In this document: piece after piece, positions 25,056 through 35,887 of the stretch
How the letters are laid out: each line of letters starts with the position of its first letter
How positions within the stretch are numbered: position 1 is the stretch's first letter
From: Stenotrophomonas sp. SAU14A_NAIMI4_5
GTDB lineage: Bacteria > Pseudomonadota > Gammaproteobacteria > Xanthomonadales > Xanthomonadaceae
Direction: 5' to 3'
Assembly: GCF_003086795.1 (NCBI RefSeq)
Contig: NZ_CP026003.1
Location: forward strand, 640,503-704,502
Length of the DNA stretch: 64,000 nucleotides
The notes under the pieces: model-generated
What the model saw: the letters and a program-made list of their open reading frames with translations, nothing else
Told to the model about the DNA's origin: nothing
Database searches by the model: none
Program-made: the position numbers and the translations under genes

Positions 25056-25801
25056 TACAGCAGCCCCTTCTGCTTGAGTGCGGCAACCAGTTCGGCCGCG
25101 TCCTTGACCATCACACCCTTGCTGCGCTTGGACGGCGCGGCGTACTGGGTGGTCTTGAAGGTATCGGCGGCTTCAACGCCGAGGTCGGCCAGCTGCAGGC
25201 TCTCCAGCGGCTTGGCCTTGGCCTTCATGATGTCCGGCAGCTTGATGAAGCGCGGTTCGTTCAGGCGCAGGTCGGTGGTGACCACGGCCGGCAGGTCCAC
25301 TTCCAGCGTTTCCAGGCCAGCGTCGACTTCGCGGGTCACCGTGGCCTTGCCGTCGGCAATGTCCAGCTTGCTGGCGAAGGTCGCCTGCGGGCGGCCCCAG
25401 AGCGTGGCCAGCATCTGGCCGGTCTGGTTGGCATCGTCGTCGATGGCCTGCTTGCCGAGGATCACCAGGTCCGGCTGTTCCTTCTCGACCAGCTTGAGCA
25501 GGGTGCGGGCGGCGGTCAGCGGCTGGATGGCCTGGTCGGTCACGACGTGGATCGCACGGTTCGCACCCATGGCCAGGCCATTGCGCAGGTGCGCCTGGGC
25601 GTCGGCCGGGGCGATGGTGGCGACCACGACTTCCGTGGCGATGCCCTTGTCGCGCAGGCGCAGGGCTTCTTCCAGCGCGATTTCATCGAAGGGATTGGGC
25701 GACAGCTTGACGCCGTCGGTGACCACGCCGGAACCGTCCGGCTTGACCTGAATGCGGACGTTGTAGTCCACCACGCGCTTGTACGCGACGAGGATTTTCA
25801 T
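25055..25801 (-). CDS. etfB: Electron transfer flavoprotein beta subunit
   Basis: A 248-aa partner of EtfA that binds AMP and docks onto acyl-CoA dehydrogenases. MKILVAYKRVVDYNVRIQVK, NPFDEIALEEALRL and ILGKQAIDDDANQTGQ are diagnostic. ATG 25801 is the family start; the frame is open to 26137 but that part covers the intergenic microsatellite. A SMAG-like palindrome lies in the leader about 16 bases before the ATG. The gene is divergent from rmlB. Confidence 0.96.
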   Translation of the reverse strand: MKILVAYKRVVDYNVRIQVKPDGSGVVTDGVKLSPNPFDEIALEEALRLRDKGIATEVVVATIAPADAQAHLRNGLAMGANRAIHVVTDQAIQPLTAARTLLKLVEKEQPDLVILGKQAIDDDANQTGQMLATLWGRPQATFASKLDIADGKATVTREVDAGLETLEVDLPAVVTTDLRLNEPRFIKLPDIMKAKAKPLESLQLADLGVEAADTFKTTQYAAPSKRSKGVMVKDAAELVAALKQKGLL

Positions 25802-25816
25802 CTGGTACTCGATCCT

Positions 25817-25841
25817 TGTAGTGCCGGCCATTGGCCGGCTC
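25817..25841. repeat. SMAG-like palindrome in the etfB leader
   Basis: GTAGTGCCGGCCATTGGCCG starts at 25818, with arms of about 8 bp around ATT. It lies 16 bases upstream of the etfB start and would be transcribed in the mRNA leader. Confidence 0.7.
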
Positions 25842-26020
25842 ACAGTAACGGGAAACGTCCGGTCCTCGCACAGCAACCGGTTCGGGGGTGGGATCCCGAT
25901 TCTAGCTGGCTTGGGGTGACCATGCGAATGCGTATGGTTTTGCTGCGATGCGGCAAAAAAGCCCTTGCCCCGTGCGCTGTTCACCTCCTGCACGCAGTCG
26001 TGAAGAGTGCTGGCATGTAT

Positions 26021-26076
26021 GCTGTGCCGCTGTGCCGCTGTGCCGCTGTGCCGCTGTGCCGCTGTGCCGCCGTGTC
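26021..26076. repeat. Octamer microsatellite (GCTGTGCC)6 plus one degenerate unit
   Basis: Six perfect GCTGTGCC units (26021-26068) and a changed seventh, GCCGTGTC (26069-26076), end about 50 bases before the rmlB start codon. Such arrays gain and lose units easily, and a change of eight bases would alter spacing in the promoter or leader. Confidence 0.9.
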
Positions 26077-26095
26077 GGGGCGCTTCAAGCGCCCC
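26077..26095 (+). promoter_or_regulatory. Hairpin in the rmlB leader
   Basis: GGGGCGCTT (26077-26085) and AAGCGCCCC (26087-26095) are complementary; a 7-bp stem with a 5-base loop is sterically likely. It adjoins the microsatellite and lies about 19 bases before the CAGGAG ribosome-binding site of rmlB. Confidence 0.5.
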
Positions 26096-26127
26096 TTGGA
26101 AGAATTCAAATAACAGGAGAACAGGTA

Positions 26128-27183
26128 GTGTCCACATGGCTTGTAACCGGCGGCGCCGGTTTCATTGGCGGTAACTTCGTTCTCGAAGCAGTCGCCCGCG
26201 GCGTCAAGGTTGTCAATCTCGACGCGCTGACCTACGCCGGCAACCTGAAGACGCTGTCCAGCCTGGAAGGCAATCCGAACCACGTGTTCGTGCAGGGTGA
26301 CATCGGCGACAGCGCCCTGGTGGCCCGCCTGCTGGCCGAACACCAGCCCGACGCGGTGCTGAACTTCGCCGCCGAAAGCCATGTCGACCGCTCCATCGAC
26401 GGTCCGGGTGCCTTCATCCAGACCAACGTCGTCGGCACCCTGGGCCTGCTGGAAGCGGTGCGCGACCATTGGAAGGGCCTGCCGGCCGAGCAGGGCGCGG
26501 CCTTCCGCTTCCTGCACGTGTCCACCGACGAGGTGTACGGCACCCTGGGCGAGACCGGCAAGTTCAGCGAGACCACCCCGTATGCGCCCAATTCGCCGTA
26601 CTCGGCGTCCAAGGCCGCGTCGGACCACCTGGTGCGCGCGTTCCATCACACCTACGGGCTGCCGGTGCTGACCACCAACTGCTCCAACAACTACGGCCCG
26701 TACCACTTCCCCGAAAAGCTCATTCCGCTGGTGATCGCCAAGGCGCTGGCCGGCGAACCGCTGCCGGTGTACGGCGACGGCAAGCAGGTGCGTGACTGGC
26801 TGTTCGTCACCGACCACTGCGAAGCGATCCGCACCGTGCTGGCCAAGGGCCAGGTCGGCGAGACCTACAACGTCGGCGGCAATTCGGAAAAGCAGAACAT
26901 CGAAGTGGTGCAGGCGATCTGTGCGCTGCTCGATGCGCGCCGCCCGCGCGGGGATGGCCAGCCGCGCAGCAGCCAGATCACCTACGTGGCTGATCGCCCC
27001 GGCCACGACCGCCGCTATGCGATCGATGCGTCGAAGCTGAAGAACGACCTGGGCTGGGAACCGGCCTACACCTTCGAACAGGGCATCGCCTTCACCGTGG
27101 ACTGGTACCTGGACAACCAGGAATGGGTCAACGGCGTGCTCGACGGCAGCTACCGCCTGCAGCGCATCGGCACCAGCGCCTGA
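26128..27183 (+). CDS. rmlB: dTDP-glucose 4,6-dehydratase
   Basis: A 351-aa NAD-dependent short-chain dehydrogenase-type enzyme, second step of dTDP-L-rhamnose synthesis. The N-terminal nucleotide loop is [12 protein letters not shown], followed by HVSTDEVYG and the catalytic [26 protein letters not shown] is an RmlB hallmark. The start is GTG 26128, chosen because the enzyme begins (V)STWLVTGG there and CAGGAG at 26114-26119 is well spaced; upstream frame is repeat sequence. First gene of rmlBACD. Confidence 0.97.
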   Translation: MSTWLVTGGAGFIGGNFVLEAVARGVKVVNLDALTYAGNLKTLSSLEGNPNHVFVQGDIGDSALVARLLAEHQPDAVLNFAAESHVDRSIDGPGAFIQTNVVGTLGLLEAVRDHWKGLPAEQGAAFRFLHVSTDEVYGTLGETGKFSETTPYAPNSPYSASKAASDHLVRAFHHTYGLPVLTTNCSNNYGPYHFPEKLIPLVIAKALAGEPLPVYGDGKQVRDWLFVTDHCEAIRTVLAKGQVGETYNVGGNSEKQNIEVVQAICALLDARRPRGDGQPRSSQITYVADRPGHDRRYAIDASKLKNDLGWEPAYTFEQGIAFTVDWYLDNQEWVNGVLDGSYRLQRIGTSA

Positions 27184-27197
27184 AACCGGGAGAGAAC

Positions 27198-28085
27198 ATG
27201 ACGCAGCGTAAAGGCATCATCCTCGCCGGCGGCTCCGGCACCCGGCTGTATCCGATCACCAAGGGCGTCAGCAAGCAGCTGCTGCCGGTGTACGACAAGC
27301 CGATGATCTACTACCCGCTCAGCGTGCTGATGCTGGCGGGCATCCGTGAAGTGCTGATCATCAACACCCCGCACGAACAGGCGTTGTTCCAGCAGCTGCT
27401 GGGCGACGGTTCGCAGTGGGGCATGGACATCCAGTACGCCGTGCAGCCCAGCCCTGACGGGCTGGCGCAGGCCTACCTGATCGGCCGCGACTTCGTGGCC
27501 GGCAAGCCGAGCTGCCTGGTGCTGGGTGACAACATCTTCCACGGCCACGGCCTGCGCGAGGTGCTCAAGCGCGCTGACCAGCGCGTGGACGGCTCGACGG
27601 TGTTCGGCTACTGGGTGAACGACCCGGAGCGCTACGGCGTGGCCGAGTTCGACGCGAGCGGCAAGGTGGTGGACCTGGTGGAAAAGCCGGAAAACCCGCG
27701 CTCCAATTACGCCGTGACCGGCCTGTACTTCTACGACGGCAATGCCAGCGACTACGCCGCCGAGCTCAAGCCGTCGCCGCGTGGCGAGCTGGAGATCACC
27801 GATCTCAACAAGCGTTACCTGGCCGAGGGCAAGCTGCATCTGGAGGCGCTGGGCCGTGGTTATGCCTGGCTCGATACCGGTACCCACCAGTCGTTGCTGG
27901 AAGCGTCCAACTTCATCGAGACCATCCAGACCCGGCAGGGCCTGCAGGTCTGCTGCCCGGAAGAAATCGCCTTCGGCCAGGGGTGGATCTCCGCCGAACA
28001 GCTGGAGGCGCTGGCCGCCCCGCTGATCAAGAATGGCTATGGCCAGTACCTGCACAAGCTCGCCCTGCGTGGAGTCGTTCCGTGA
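27198..28085 (+). CDS. rmlA: Glucose-1-phosphate thymidylyltransferase
   Basis: A 295-aa enzyme forming dTDP-glucose from dTTP and glucose-1-phosphate. The nucleotide-binding motif is [20 protein letters not shown], and [10 protein letters not shown] and [13 protein letters not shown] are typical. ATG 27198 follows GGGAGAGA and lies 14 bases after the rmlB stop. The 3' end overlaps rmlC. Confidence 0.97.
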   Translation: MTQRKGIILAGGSGTRLYPITKGVSKQLLPVYDKPMIYYPLSVLMLAGIREVLIINTPHEQALFQQLLGDGSQWGMDIQYAVQPSPDGLAQAYLIGRDFVAGKPSCLVLGDNIFHGHGLREVLKRADQRVDGSTVFGYWVNDPERYGVAEFDASGKVVDLVEKPENPRSNYAVTGLYFYDGNASDYAAELKPSPRGELEITDLNKRYLAEGKLHLEALGRGYAWLDTGTHQSLLEASNFIETIQTRQGLQVCCPEEIAFGQGWISAEQLEALAAPLIKNGYGQYLHKLALRGVVP

Positions 28086-28639
28086 AAGTGATTGAAACCA
28101 AGTTGCCCGGCTGCGTGGTGATCGAGCCGGCGGTGTTCGGCGATGCCCGTGGTTATTTCTTTGAAACCTGGAATGCCGAGCGCTTCGCTGCGCTGGGCCT
28201 GCCGGACCGCTTCGTGCAGAGCAACGTGTCCACCTCGGCGCAGGGCGTGCTGCGCGGCCTGCATTACCAGTGGCCGCGCCCGCAGGGCAAGCTGGTCAGC
28301 GTGCTGGAAGGCGAGGTGTATGACGTCGCCGTCGACATCCGTCGCGGCTCGCCGACCTTCGGCCAGTGGGAAGCGGTGGTGCTGAGCGCGGAGAACAAGA
28401 AGCAGTTCTGGATTCCGGAAGGCTTCGCCCACGGCTTTGCCGTGCTGTCCGAGCGTGCGGTGTTCAGCTACCTGTGCACCGAGGTCTACCTGAAGGACTT
28501 CGATGCCGGCGTGCGCTGGAACGATGCCGACATCGCGGTGGACTGGCCGGTGAGCGCACCGACCCTGTCGGCCAAGGATGAGAGCGCACCGTTCCTGAAG
28601 GACATCGCCGAAGACCGCCTGCCGGTCTACAGCGCATGA
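28082..28639 (+). CDS. rmlC: dTDP-4-dehydrorhamnose 3,5-epimerase
   Basis: A 185-aa cupin enzyme, third step of dTDP-L-rhamnose synthesis. [13 protein letters not shown], the catalytic-His segment [23 protein letters not shown] and IPEGFAHGF are all present. Translation probably starts at GTG 28082, overlapping the rmlA stop by four bases (GTGA) and giving the normal family length; GTG 28088 is an alternative. It overlaps rmlD by four bases. Confidence 0.96.
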   Translation: MKVIETKLPGCVVIEPAVFGDARGYFFETWNAERFAALGLPDRFVQSNVSTSAQGVLRGLHYQWPRPQGKLVSVLEGEVYDVAVDIRRGSPTFGQWEAVVLSAENKKQFWIPEGFAHGFAVLSERAVFSYLCTEVYLKDFDAGVRWNDADIAVDWPVSAPTLSAKDESAPFLKDIAEDRLPVYSA

Positions 28640-29529
28640 CCGTGCTGGTGTTCGGCGGCAACGGCCAGGTCGGCCAGGAACTGCTGCGCGCACTGGCCCC
28701 GCTGGGGCCGGTGCTGGCGACCACGCGCAGTGGCCAGCTGCCCGACGGCAGCGCGTGCGAGGTGGCCGATTTCGGCCAGCCCGACAGCCTGCCGGCGCTG
28801 CTGGACCGCCTGCAGCCGTCGGTGGTGGTCAATGCCGCCGCCTACACGGCGGTCGACCGTGCCGAGCAGGACGTGGAGGCCGCGTTCGCGGCCAACGCGC
28901 AGGCGCCGGGCGTGATCGCGCGCTGGTGTGCAGCCCATGGCGTACCGTTCGTGCATTACTCCACCGACTACGTGTTCGATGGCCAGGGCAGCGCGCCCTA
29001 CCGCGAAGACGAAGCGACCGCGCCGCTGGGCGTGTACGGCACCAGCAAGCGGGATGGCGAAGACGCTGTGCGCGCCGCTGGTGGCCGCCACCTGATCTTC
29101 CGCACGGCGTGGGTGTATGCCTCGCACGGCGCCAATTTCCTGCGCACGATGCTGAGGGTGGGCGCCGAGCGCGACCAGCTGCGGGTGGTGGCCGACCAGA
29201 TCGGTACGCCGACCCCGGCCGCGCTGATCGCCGATGTCACCGCACAGGCGCTGCAGCACCCCGGGCAGCTGTCGGGCACCTGGCACCTGACCGCAAGCGG
29301 CCAGACCAGCTGGCATGGATTCGCCGAGGCGATTTTCGCCGAGGCGTTGGCCACTGGCGTGCTGGCGAAGGTGCCGGCCGTCGAAGCGATTCCCAGTTCC
29401 GAGTACCCGACCCCGGCCAAGCGTCCGGCATGGTCGGTGCTGGACAACCGCAGGCTGCAGCAGGAGTTCGGCATCGTGCTGCCGTCCTGGCAGGACGGCC
29501 TGAAGCGGGTGATGGCCGAGCTGGCCTGA
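28636..29529 (+). CDS. rmlD: dTDP-4-dehydrorhamnose reductase
   Basis: A 297-aa NAD(P)H-dependent reductase making dTDP-L-rhamnose, the last step. The dinucleotide loop is VFGGNGQVGQEL, with VNAAAYTAVDRAE, YSTDYVFDG and the catalytic YGTSKRDGE. It overlaps rmlC by the ATGA at 28636-28639 and ends the rml operon, facing xanB. A cluster of palindromic repeats follows. Confidence 0.97.
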   Translation: MTVLVFGGNGQVGQELLRALAPLGPVLATTRSGQLPDGSACEVADFGQPDSLPALLDRLQPSVVVNAAAYTAVDRAEQDVEAAFAANAQAPGVIARWCAAHGVPFVHYSTDYVFDGQGSAPYREDEATAPLGVYGTSKRDGEDAVRAAGGRHLIFRTAWVYASHGANFLRTMLRVGAERDQLRVVADQIGTPTPAALIADVTAQALQHPGQLSGTWHLTASGQTSWHGFAEAIFAEALATGVLAKVPAVEAIPSSEYPTPAKRPAWSVLDNRRLQQEFGIVLPSWQDGLKRVMAELA

Positions 29530-29531
29530 TG

Positions 29532-29556
29532 GCGGTAGCGCCGGGCCGTGCCCGGC
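29532..29556. repeat. SMAG element after rmlD
   Basis: GGTAGCGCCGGGCCGTGCCC-GGCG, the standard type with one changed base in the loop, three bases after the rmlD stop. Confidence 0.75.
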
Positions 29557-29578
29557 GACGCAGCACTGCTCCGCCTTG

Positions 29579-29646
29579 GTAGATCCACGCCATGCGTGGA
29601 AGGGGCCAGACGGAATGGAGAAGCATCCACGCATGGCGTGGATCTA
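29579..29646. repeat. 22-bp perfect inverted repeat (GTAGATCCACGCC type)
   Basis: 29579-29600 and 29625-29646 are perfectly complementary. Each copy is itself GTAG-headed and contains an inner near-palindrome, TCCACGCCATGCGTGGA. The spacer is 24 bases. Confidence 0.85.
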
Positions 29647-29661
29647 CTGGTCAGCAGAAAA

Positions 29662-29700
29662 GGGGTCAGAGCCCGTTGCGCAGCAACGGGATCCGACCCC
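29662..29700. repeat. 39-base palindrome, type GGGGTC...GACCCC, copy 1
   Basis: Arms 29662-29679 and 29683-29700 pair at 16 of 18 positions around GCA. The exact reverse complement of the whole unit occurs at 47863-47901. It ends 10 bases from the xanB stop and may help terminate either convergent transcript. Confidence 0.85.
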
Positions 29701-29709
29701 GGGCAAACC

Positions 29710-31113
29710 TCAACTGCGCCCGTAGGTGTCCTCGAAGCGCACGATGTCATCCTCGCCCAGGTAACTGCCGGACTGCACTTCGATCAGCTCCAGCGGCAGC
29801 TTGCCCGGATTGCGCAGGCGATGGGTCACGCCCAGCGGGATGTAGGTGCTCTGGTTCTCGCTCAGCAGGATCACTTCGTCGCCGCGGGTCACTTCGGCGG
29901 TGCCGCTGACCACGATCCAGTGTTCGGCGCGATGGTGGTGCATCTGCAGGCTCAGCGTGCCACCCGGCTTGACCGTGATGCGCTTGACCTGGAAACGCTC
30001 GCCGTTGTCGATCGAATCGTAGGCGCCCCACGGGCGGTACACCTTGCGGTGCCAGGTGGCTTCGCTGCGGCCGTCGGCCTTCAACTGCGCCACCACCGTC
30101 TTGACCTCCTGCATGCGGTCGGCCTTGCCGACCAGCACCGCATCGTCGGTTTCCACCACGATCACGTCGTCCAGGCCGACCATCGCCACCAGGCGCTGGC
30201 CGTAGGCATAGGTGTTGCGGCAGTCGATGGCGATCACATCGCCCTGGTGGGCATTGCCGTCGCCATCCTGCTGCGAGACATCACGCAGCGCGGTCCACGA
30301 GCCGACATCGTTCCAGCCTGCGTCGAGCGGAATCACCACCGCGTCGGCGGTTTTTTCCATCACTGCATAGTCGATGGAATCGGACGGCACCGCGGTGAAC
30401 GCGTCCTTGTCCAGGCGGGTGAAGTCGGTATCGCGGCGCGACTGCTGCCACGCCGTGCGGCTGCCGGCCAGCATCGCCGGCTGCAAGCGCTCCAGTTCCT
30501 GCAGGTAGCGCGAGGCCTTGAACAGGAACATGCCGCTGTTCCAGTAGTACTGGCCGCTGGCCACGTAACCGCTGGCGGTATCCAGGTCGGGCTTCTCGAC
30601 GAAGCGCTCGACCGCGCGCAGGCCCTGGCCGTCGGCCGCCTTGATGTAGCCGTAGCCGGTTTCCGGGCCGGTCGGCACGATGCCGAAGGTCACCAGCTTG
30701 CCGGCTTCGGCCGCGCTGGCAGCCGCCTGCACGGCGCTGCGGAAGGCCGCTTCATCGGTGATCACATGGTCCGAGGGCAGCACCAGCAGCAGCGCGTCGG
30801 CGCCATCGTGGGTGGCTTCCAGCGCCGCCACTGCGATCGCCGGCGCGGTGTTGCGGCCGACCGGCTCGAGGATGATCGCGGCGGGTTCGGCACCGACCTG
30901 CTGCAGCTGCTCGGCGGCAACGAAGCGGTGTTCCTCGTTGGCGATCACCAGCGGGCCACGGCTGGCGATGGGCGCCACCCGCTGCCACGTGGCCTGCAGC
31001 ATGGTCAGCTGGCCGGCCAGCGGCAGGAACTGCTTCGGGTAAGCCTCGCGCGAAAGCGGCCAGAGCCGCGTGCCGGAGCCGCCGGACAGGATGACGGGTT
31101 GGATGCTGCTCAT
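29710..31113 (-). CDS. xanB: Mannose-1-phosphate guanylyltransferase / mannose-6-phosphate isomerase
   Basis: A 467-aa bifunctional enzyme. The N-terminal nucleotidyltransferase begins [20 protein letters not shown] and has FVEKPD; the C-terminal cupin (about 345-460) carries out the isomerase step, with [10 protein letters not shown] and [19 protein letters not shown] as metal-ligand region. Together with XanA it makes GDP-mannose for O-antigen. It starts 11 bases after the xanA stop, in a xanA-xanB operon converging on rmlBACD. Confidence 0.95.
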   Translation of the reverse strand: MSSIQPVILSGGSGTRLWPLSREAYPKQFLPLAGQLTMLQATWQRVAPIASRGPLVIANEEHRFVAAEQLQQVGAEPAAIILEPVGRNTAPAIAVAALEATHDGADALLLVLPSDHVITDEAAFRSAVQAAASAAEAGKLVTFGIVPTGPETGYGYIKAADGQGLRAVERFVEKPDLDTASGYVASGQYYWNSGMFLFKASRYLQELERLQPAMLAGSRTAWQQSRRDTDFTRLDKDAFTAVPSDSIDYAVMEKTADAVVIPLDAGWNDVGSWTALRDVSQQDGDGNAHQGDVIAIDCRNTYAYGQRLVAMVGLDDVIVVETDDAVLVGKADRMQEVKTVVAQLKADGRSEATWHRKVYRPWGAYDSIDNGERFQVKRITVKPGGTLSLQMHHHRAEHWIVVSGTAEVTRGDEVILLSENQSTYIPLGVTHRLRNPGKLPLELIEVQSGSYLGEDDIVRFEDTYGRS

Positions 31114-31124
31114 GGAGGCCTCGG

Positions 31125-32471
31125 TTACTGCTGGATGAGCTGCGACAGCTCGTCGGTACGCGCCTGCAGCAGCGCGGCGTCACCACGGGCTTCGACGTTC
31201 AGGCGCAGCAGTGGTTCGGTGTTGGAGCTGCGCAGGTTGAAGCGCCAGTCGCCGAAATCGGCGCTGACGCCGTCGGTGTGGTCCAGCGCCGGCGACTGCG
31301 CGGCGAAGTGTGCCATCACGCGGGCGACGGCCGCCTTGGCGTCAGCCACCTTGAAGTTGATCTCGCCGCTGCAGGGGAAGGCCGCCATGCGGTCCTCCAC
31401 CCAGTCGGCCAGCGAGCGGCCGCTCTCGGACACCAGCTGTGCGATCAGCAGCCACGGGATCATGCCGGAGTCCGCATAGGCGAATTCGCGGAAGTAGTGG
31501 TGGGCGCTCATCTCGCCGCCGTACACCGCATCCTCGGCGCGCATCTTTTCCTTGATGAAGGCGTGGCCGCTCTTGCACAGCACCGGCACGCCGCCGGCCG
31601 CTTCGACCATTTCCACGGTGTTCCACACCAGGCGCGGATCGTGCACGACCTTGCCGCCCGGGTTGCGGGCGAGGATCGCCTTGGCCAGCAGGCCGACCAG
31701 GTAGTAGCCCTCGATGAAGCGGCCGGTGTGGTCGAAGAAGAAGCAGCGGTCGAAGTCGCCGTCCCAGGCGATGCCGAAGTCGGCACCGTGTTCGCGCACG
31801 GCCTCGGCGGTGGCGGCGCGGTTTTCCGGCAGCAGCGGGTTGGGGATGCCGTTGGGGAAGTTGCCATCGGGTTCATGGCAGATGCGGATGAACTCCAGCG
31901 GCAGGTGCGGCGCGAGCAGGTCGACGATGGCACCGGCGCCGCCGTTGCCGGCGTTGACCACCAGCTTCAGCGGCTTGAGCTTGCTGGCGTCGACGTAGCT
32001 CAGCAGGTGGTCGATGTAGGCACCCTTGTCGTGGCGGGCGGTCTGCGTTGCGCTCGGCGGCTGGGGGGCGCCGGTATCGGCGGCCACGGCGTCGGAGATC
32101 GCGAACAGGCCGGTATCGGAGCTGATCGGACGCGCGTTTTCCTTGACCAGCTTCATCCCGTTGTAGTCCATCGGGTTGTGGCTGGCGGTCACCATCACGC
32201 CACCCGCGGCGCCCAGGTGGTCGGTCTGGAAGTAGACCTCCTCGGTGCCGCACAGGCCGATGTCGATCACGTCGCGGCCGACGCCGCGCAGGCCGGCGGC
32301 GAGCGCGTCCTGCAGGGCGGGGCTGGTCAGGCGGACGTCATGTCCCAGTACTACCGGGCCCGGAGCGAGCTGAGCGTCCAGCGCCACGCCGATACGGCGG
32401 GCCAGGTCTTCGTTCAGTTCTTCCGGGACCCGGCCGCGGATGTCATAGGCCTTGAAGGCGGGCAGGGGCAT
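31125..32471 (-). CDS. xanA: Phosphomannomutase/phosphoglucomutase
   Basis: A 448-aa enzyme interconverting hexose-6- and hexose-1-phosphates, feeding both GDP-mannose and, through glucose-1-phosphate, dTDP-rhamnose. The phosphoserine loop is [14 protein letters not shown], the Mg loop DGDFDRC, the sugar loop [11 protein letters not shown] and the phosphate-binding loop [15 protein letters not shown] 32471 gives the family start [13 protein letters not shown]; the frame stays open upstream to 32843 only as a shadow of the helicase gene. Confidence 0.95.
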   Translation of the reverse strand: MPLPAFKAYDIRGRVPEELNEDLARRIGVALDAQLAPGPVVLGHDVRLTSPALQDALAAGLRGVGRDVIDIGLCGTEEVYFQTDHLGAAGGVMVTASHNPMDYNGMKLVKENARPISSDTGLFAISDAVAADTGAPQPPSATQTARHDKGAYIDHLLSYVDASKLKPLKLVVNAGNGGAGAIVDLLAPHLPLEFIRICHEPDGNFPNGIPNPLLPENRAATAEAVREHGADFGIAWDGDFDRCFFFDHTGRFIEGYYLVGLLAKAILARNPGGKVVHDPRLVWNTVEMVEAAGGVPVLCKSGHAFIKEKMRAEDAVYGGEMSAHHYFREFAYADSGMIPWLLIAQLVSESGRSLADWVEDRMAAFPCSGEINFKVADAKAAVARVMAHFAAQSPALDHTDGVSADFGDWRFNLRSSNTEPLLRLNVEARGDAALLQARTDELSQLIQQ

Positions 32472-32569
32472 CGAGCGAGTCCTTGGTGAGTTCAGTCGAC
32501 TAGTGTAATCCCAGCCCCGTGTGGGAAGCGTTTCCATGCCAATGCTCCGGCTGAACGGCCCGCGCCGCA

Positions 32570-35500
32570 CTAGGCACGGGGTGGCCGACCGCGCTTGCCC
32601 TTCGGAACCACCCCGGGGAGCGGCGCCAGCAGCGCCTCCAGATCCTCGTCGTTGAAGCGCGGGCCGCTGGCATCGCCACCTTCCAGGATGGAATCGGCCA
32701 GCGCCGCCTTGCGCTGCTGCAGCTCGGCGATGCGCTCTTCGATGCTGCCGGCAGCGATCAGCCGATAGACGAACACCGGCTGCTGCTGGCCGATGCGGTG
32801 GGCGCGGTCGGTCGCCTGCCGTTCGGCGGCCGGGTTCCACCAAGGATCGAAGTGGATGACGGTATCTGCCGCGGTCAGGTTCAGGCCGACGCCACCGGCC
32901 TTCAGGCTGATCAGGAAGATCGGCACCTCGCCCTGCATGAACCGCTGTACCGGTGTGGCCCGGTCCTGGGTGTCGCCGGTCAGCTGCACATGGGCCAGGC
33001 CCATCTCATCCAGCGCCTGTGCGATCAGCGCCAGCATGCTGGTGAACTGCGAGAACAGCAGGATGCGCCTGCCTTCCTCCACCATCTCCGGCAACATGTC
33101 GCGCAGCAGGTCCAGCTTGGCAGACGGCGCGCTGCGTTTGCCGGTTTCGCCGGGCAGCAGTCGCGGGTCACAGCACACCTGGCGCAGTTTCAGCAGGGCG
33201 TCCAGCACCAGGATGTGGCTGCGGCCCAGGCCCTGCGCGGCGACGGCTTCGCGCACCTTGGCTTCCATCGATGCGCGCACGGTTTCGTACAGATCGCGCT
33301 GTGCGCCTTCCAGTGCCACCGTGCGGGTGATTTCGGTCTTCGGTGGCAGCTCGGCCGCCACCTGGTCCTTGCGCCGGCGCAGCATGAACGGACGCAGGCG
33401 CTGGGCGAGCAGGTGCGCGCGCTGTGGATCGCTGCCGCGTTCGATGGGATGGCGCCAATGCTGGTTGAACTGCTTTTCGTTGCCCAGCAGGCCGGGCAGC
33501 AGGAAATCGAACTGCGCCCAAAGCTCGCCCAGATGGTTTTCCAGCGGCGTACCGGTCAGGCACAGGCGATGGCGTGCATGCAGCGTGCGCAGGGCGATGG
33601 CCGCCTTCGATTTCGCGTTCTTGGCCTGCTGGGCTTCATCGAGGATCAGCAGGTGGTAATCGTGGGCCAGCAGCGCTTCTTCATCGCGCCACACCAGCGG
33701 GTAGGTGGTCAGCACCAGATCGTGTTCGCCGATGCGATCAAAGTGGGCAGCGCGGTCGGCACCGTGCAGGACCAGCACGCGCAGGTCCGGGGCGAAGCGG
33801 GCCGCTTCACTGCTCCAGTTGTGCAGCAGCGAGGTGGGCACCACCACCAGCGCCGGCCGCTGCAGCCGGCCTTGTTCCTTCTCCAGCAGGATGTGGGCCA
33901 GGGTCTGCAGTGTCTTGCCCAGGCCCATGTCGTCGGCCAGCACGCCGCCAAGGTCCTGCTGCCGCAGGTACTGAAGCCAGGCCAGGCCCTGCAGCTGGTA
34001 GGGACGCAGGGAGGCAGCCAGGCCGGCCGGAGCCGCGATCTCCTCCAGTGCGGGGGTCTGCAGCAGCCGCTGCACCAGCGCACGGGTGTCCTGGTTGCCC
34101 TTGAACTGCAGGCGGGCGTCGTCCTGCAGGGCGCGCAGGCGACCACGGTCACGCGACGACACACGCAGGGGCGCGCCGCGCTGGCTGAACAGATCGGCGA
34201 GCAAGGCGATGACCGGCTTCAGGCGTACAGCGCGGATCGCCAGATGGGTGTTGTCGTCGGCCGACAGCATCACGTGCTCGTCGTCATCGATGGCATCGAT
34301 CTGCCCGCGCAGCCAGCGCGGATCGGTCTGCAGCACCGTGTGCAGCAGCGGGGCCAGCGGCACGGTGCGGCCATCGACCTGGATGTCCAGGCCGAGATCG
34401 AACCAGCCGTCTTCCGTCTGGCTGGGCTGGATGTCCAGATCGATATCATCGACCAGGGTGATGCGGTGGCGGAAATCATCATCCACCTCCACTTTCCAGC
34501 CGAGCGCTTCCAGCTGCGGCACGTCCTGCAGCATGAGCCGGGTCCAGTCCTGGCTGCGCAGGACGAACTGCGGTCCTGCGCCCTCCAGCGAGGCACGGGG
34601 TGCCGTATCGCGGTGCAGGTGGAAGCCGCGCAGTTCGCGCTCGCGGCGCGCCTCTTCGGCGGGGTCGCGCGGCAGCAGCGCAAGCGCGCCGTCGCCATCG
34701 TGGACGAACACGTTGGGGTCATCCAGGAAGCGCACGTGTTCGTCGTATTCGAAGGCAACGGTCGCAAAGTCCGCCCACTGCGAGGGCCCGCGACGGCTCA
34801 TCCATGCCGGGCGGTACTCGAAACTGTGCAGGCGCAGCACCGGCGTCATCGCGCTGATCTGCAGCGTACGCATCGGGTCAATCGAACCGGGGCGCGGCAG
34901 CGCCGGGTCCATCTGCTGCAGCACCTGCGCCACCACCGGCGCCTCGCTGGGCAGCAGGGGCGGCAGGGAGAGAAAGAAATCCGCATCCTGGGTGCTCACA
35001 TCGAGCAGCAGCGGCCCCACCTCGCCGGTGACGGGGTCGAGGTAGCCGGCGGCATTGCCCAGCACCAGGCCCTCGGCATCGCCGTCCAGCTGCAACGAAG
35101 GAAACGACAGCAGCTCGCCATCCACCTCGTCCACCTCCCAGTGCAGCGCGCCCTGGCGCGGCGCGCCGGCGCGTGCGGGCACACGATCCCGCCCGCAGAA
35201 GACCCAGCCATGGCCGCTGGCAACGATCAGTGCCAGCGTGGCGTTGATGTCGATGCGCGGTTCCGGCGAGGTGGCGCGCCGCTCAGCCCAGAGCTGGGCG
35301 ATGATCGACATGTCCGCCGGGGTCAGGTAATTGGGCGGGGTGAGCAGCATCTCGGCGGTGATTTCGGTCCACTTGCCGAACTCGATGCCGCCGTCGCCAC
35401 GGTACTTCACCTTGCGCATCAGCACCGACGGGCGATGATTGACCGTGGACAGCTCGAAGATCACGCCATTGCGGACCGGCTTGGCCGGCTGGCTGCGCAT

Positions 35501-35887
35501 GGCCTGCCAGCGCGACAGTTCCGCCAGCAGCTGCGGGCGCACGGGCTGCTCCAGTCCGCCGTCGGTCCCGGCACCCAACGGGAAACGTTCATCGTCTTCG
35601 ATGGCCCCATCCAGCAGGTAGACCATCAGCGTGGCGGCCATGTGTTTGCAGTTCTGGCCGACCGGGCAGGAGCAGTCTCCCTGCAGGCGGCTGCGGGGCG
35701 TGCGCATGCTGGCCGCCAGGTCGATCTTTACGCGGTAAGGCCGCGCGGCGGTGCCCTGCACATCGGCGATGAGCACATCGCCGTGGCGTTCCAGCTGGCT
35801 TACTCCGCCAATGCACCGCTCGCTGCGGGTCAGCGTGCCGTCATCGAACCAGCGGGCCAGATCCTCATCGGTGTAGTGCAGGGACAT
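32570..35887 (-). CDS. SNF2-family helicase with N-terminal SWIM zinc finger
   Basis: A 1105-aa protein. A SWIM motif (C72, C74, C80, H82 in [15 protein letters not shown]) is followed by a long middle region of unknown fold (about 100-620) and a C-terminal SNF2 ATPase. Helicase motifs are [45 protein letters not shown] and TDRAHRIGQ. It probably moves or clears proteins on DNA, or acts with RNA polymerase like HepA; the bacterial role is not established. ATG 35887 ([14 protein letters not shown]) precedes the SWIM region; the open frame to 36766 is antisense to the CoA-transferase gene. Confidence 0.9.
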   Translation of the reverse strand: MSLHYTDEDLARWFDDGTLTRSERCIGGVSQLERHGDVLIADVQGTAARPYRVKIDLAASMRTPRSRLQGDCSCPVGQNCKHMAATLMVYLLDGAIEDDERFPLGAGTDGGLEQPVRPQLLAELSRWQAMRSQPAKPVRNGVIFELSTVNHRPSVLMRKVKYRGDGGIEFGKWTEITAEMLLTPPNYLTPADMSIIAQLWAERRATSPEPRIDINATLALIVASGHGWVFCGRDRVPARAGAPRQGALHWEVDEVDGELLSFPSLQLDGDAEGLVLGNAAGYLDPVTGEVGPLLLDVSTQDADFFLSLPPLLPSEAPVVAQVLQQMDPALPRPGSIDPMRTLQISAMTPVLRLHSFEYRPAWMSRRGPSQWADFATVAFEYDEHVRFLDDPNVFVHDGDGALALLPRDPAEEARRERELRGFHLHRDTAPRASLEGAGPQFVLRSQDWTRLMLQDVPQLEALGWKVEVDDDFRHRITLVDDIDLDIQPSQTEDGWFDLGLDIQVDGRTVPLAPLLHTVLQTDPRWLRGQIDAIDDDEHVMLSADDNTHLAIRAVRLKPVIALLADLFSQRGAPLRVSSRDRGRLRALQDDARLQFKGNQDTRALVQRLLQTPALEEIAAPAGLAASLRPYQLQGLAWLQYLRQQDLGGVLADDMGLGKTLQTLAHILLEKEQGRLQRPALVVVPTSLLHNWSSEAARFAPDLRVLVLHGADRAAHFDRIGEHDLVLTTYPLVWRDEEALLAHDYHLLILDEAQQAKNAKSKAAIALRTLHARHRLCLTGTPLENHLGELWAQFDFLLPGLLGNEKQFNQHWRHPIERGSDPQRAHLLAQRLRPFMLRRRKDQVAAELPPKTEITRTVALEGAQRDLYETVRASMEAKVREAVAAQGLGRSHILVLDALLKLRQVCCDPRLLPGETGKRSAPSAKLDLLRDMLPEMVEEGRRILLFSQFTSMLALIAQALDEMGLAHVQLTGDTQDRATPVQRFMQGEVPIFLISLKAGGVGLNLTAADTVIHFDPWWNPAAERQATDRAHRIGQQQPVFVYRLIAAGSIEERIAELQQRKAALADSILEGGDASGPRFNDEDLEALLAPLPGVVPKGKRGRPPRA

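Larger units (their letters stand above)
25802..26127. other. Divergent etfB-rmlB intergenic region
   Basis: This 326-base gap must hold the promoters of etfBA and of the rml operon. It contains a SMAG-like palindrome next to etfB, an octamer microsatellite (26021-26076) and a GGGGCGC hairpin (26077-26095) next to rmlB. No promoter boxes could be assigned with confidence. Confidence 0.6.

Noticed and set aside
23634-25751. Plus-strand open frame of 705 codons
   Set aside because: Antisense to gtrA-like, etfA and etfB, all of which are clear genes.
25802-26137. Upstream extension of etfB
   Set aside because: It reads through the octamer microsatellite and the SMAG element; EtfB begins MKILVAYKR.
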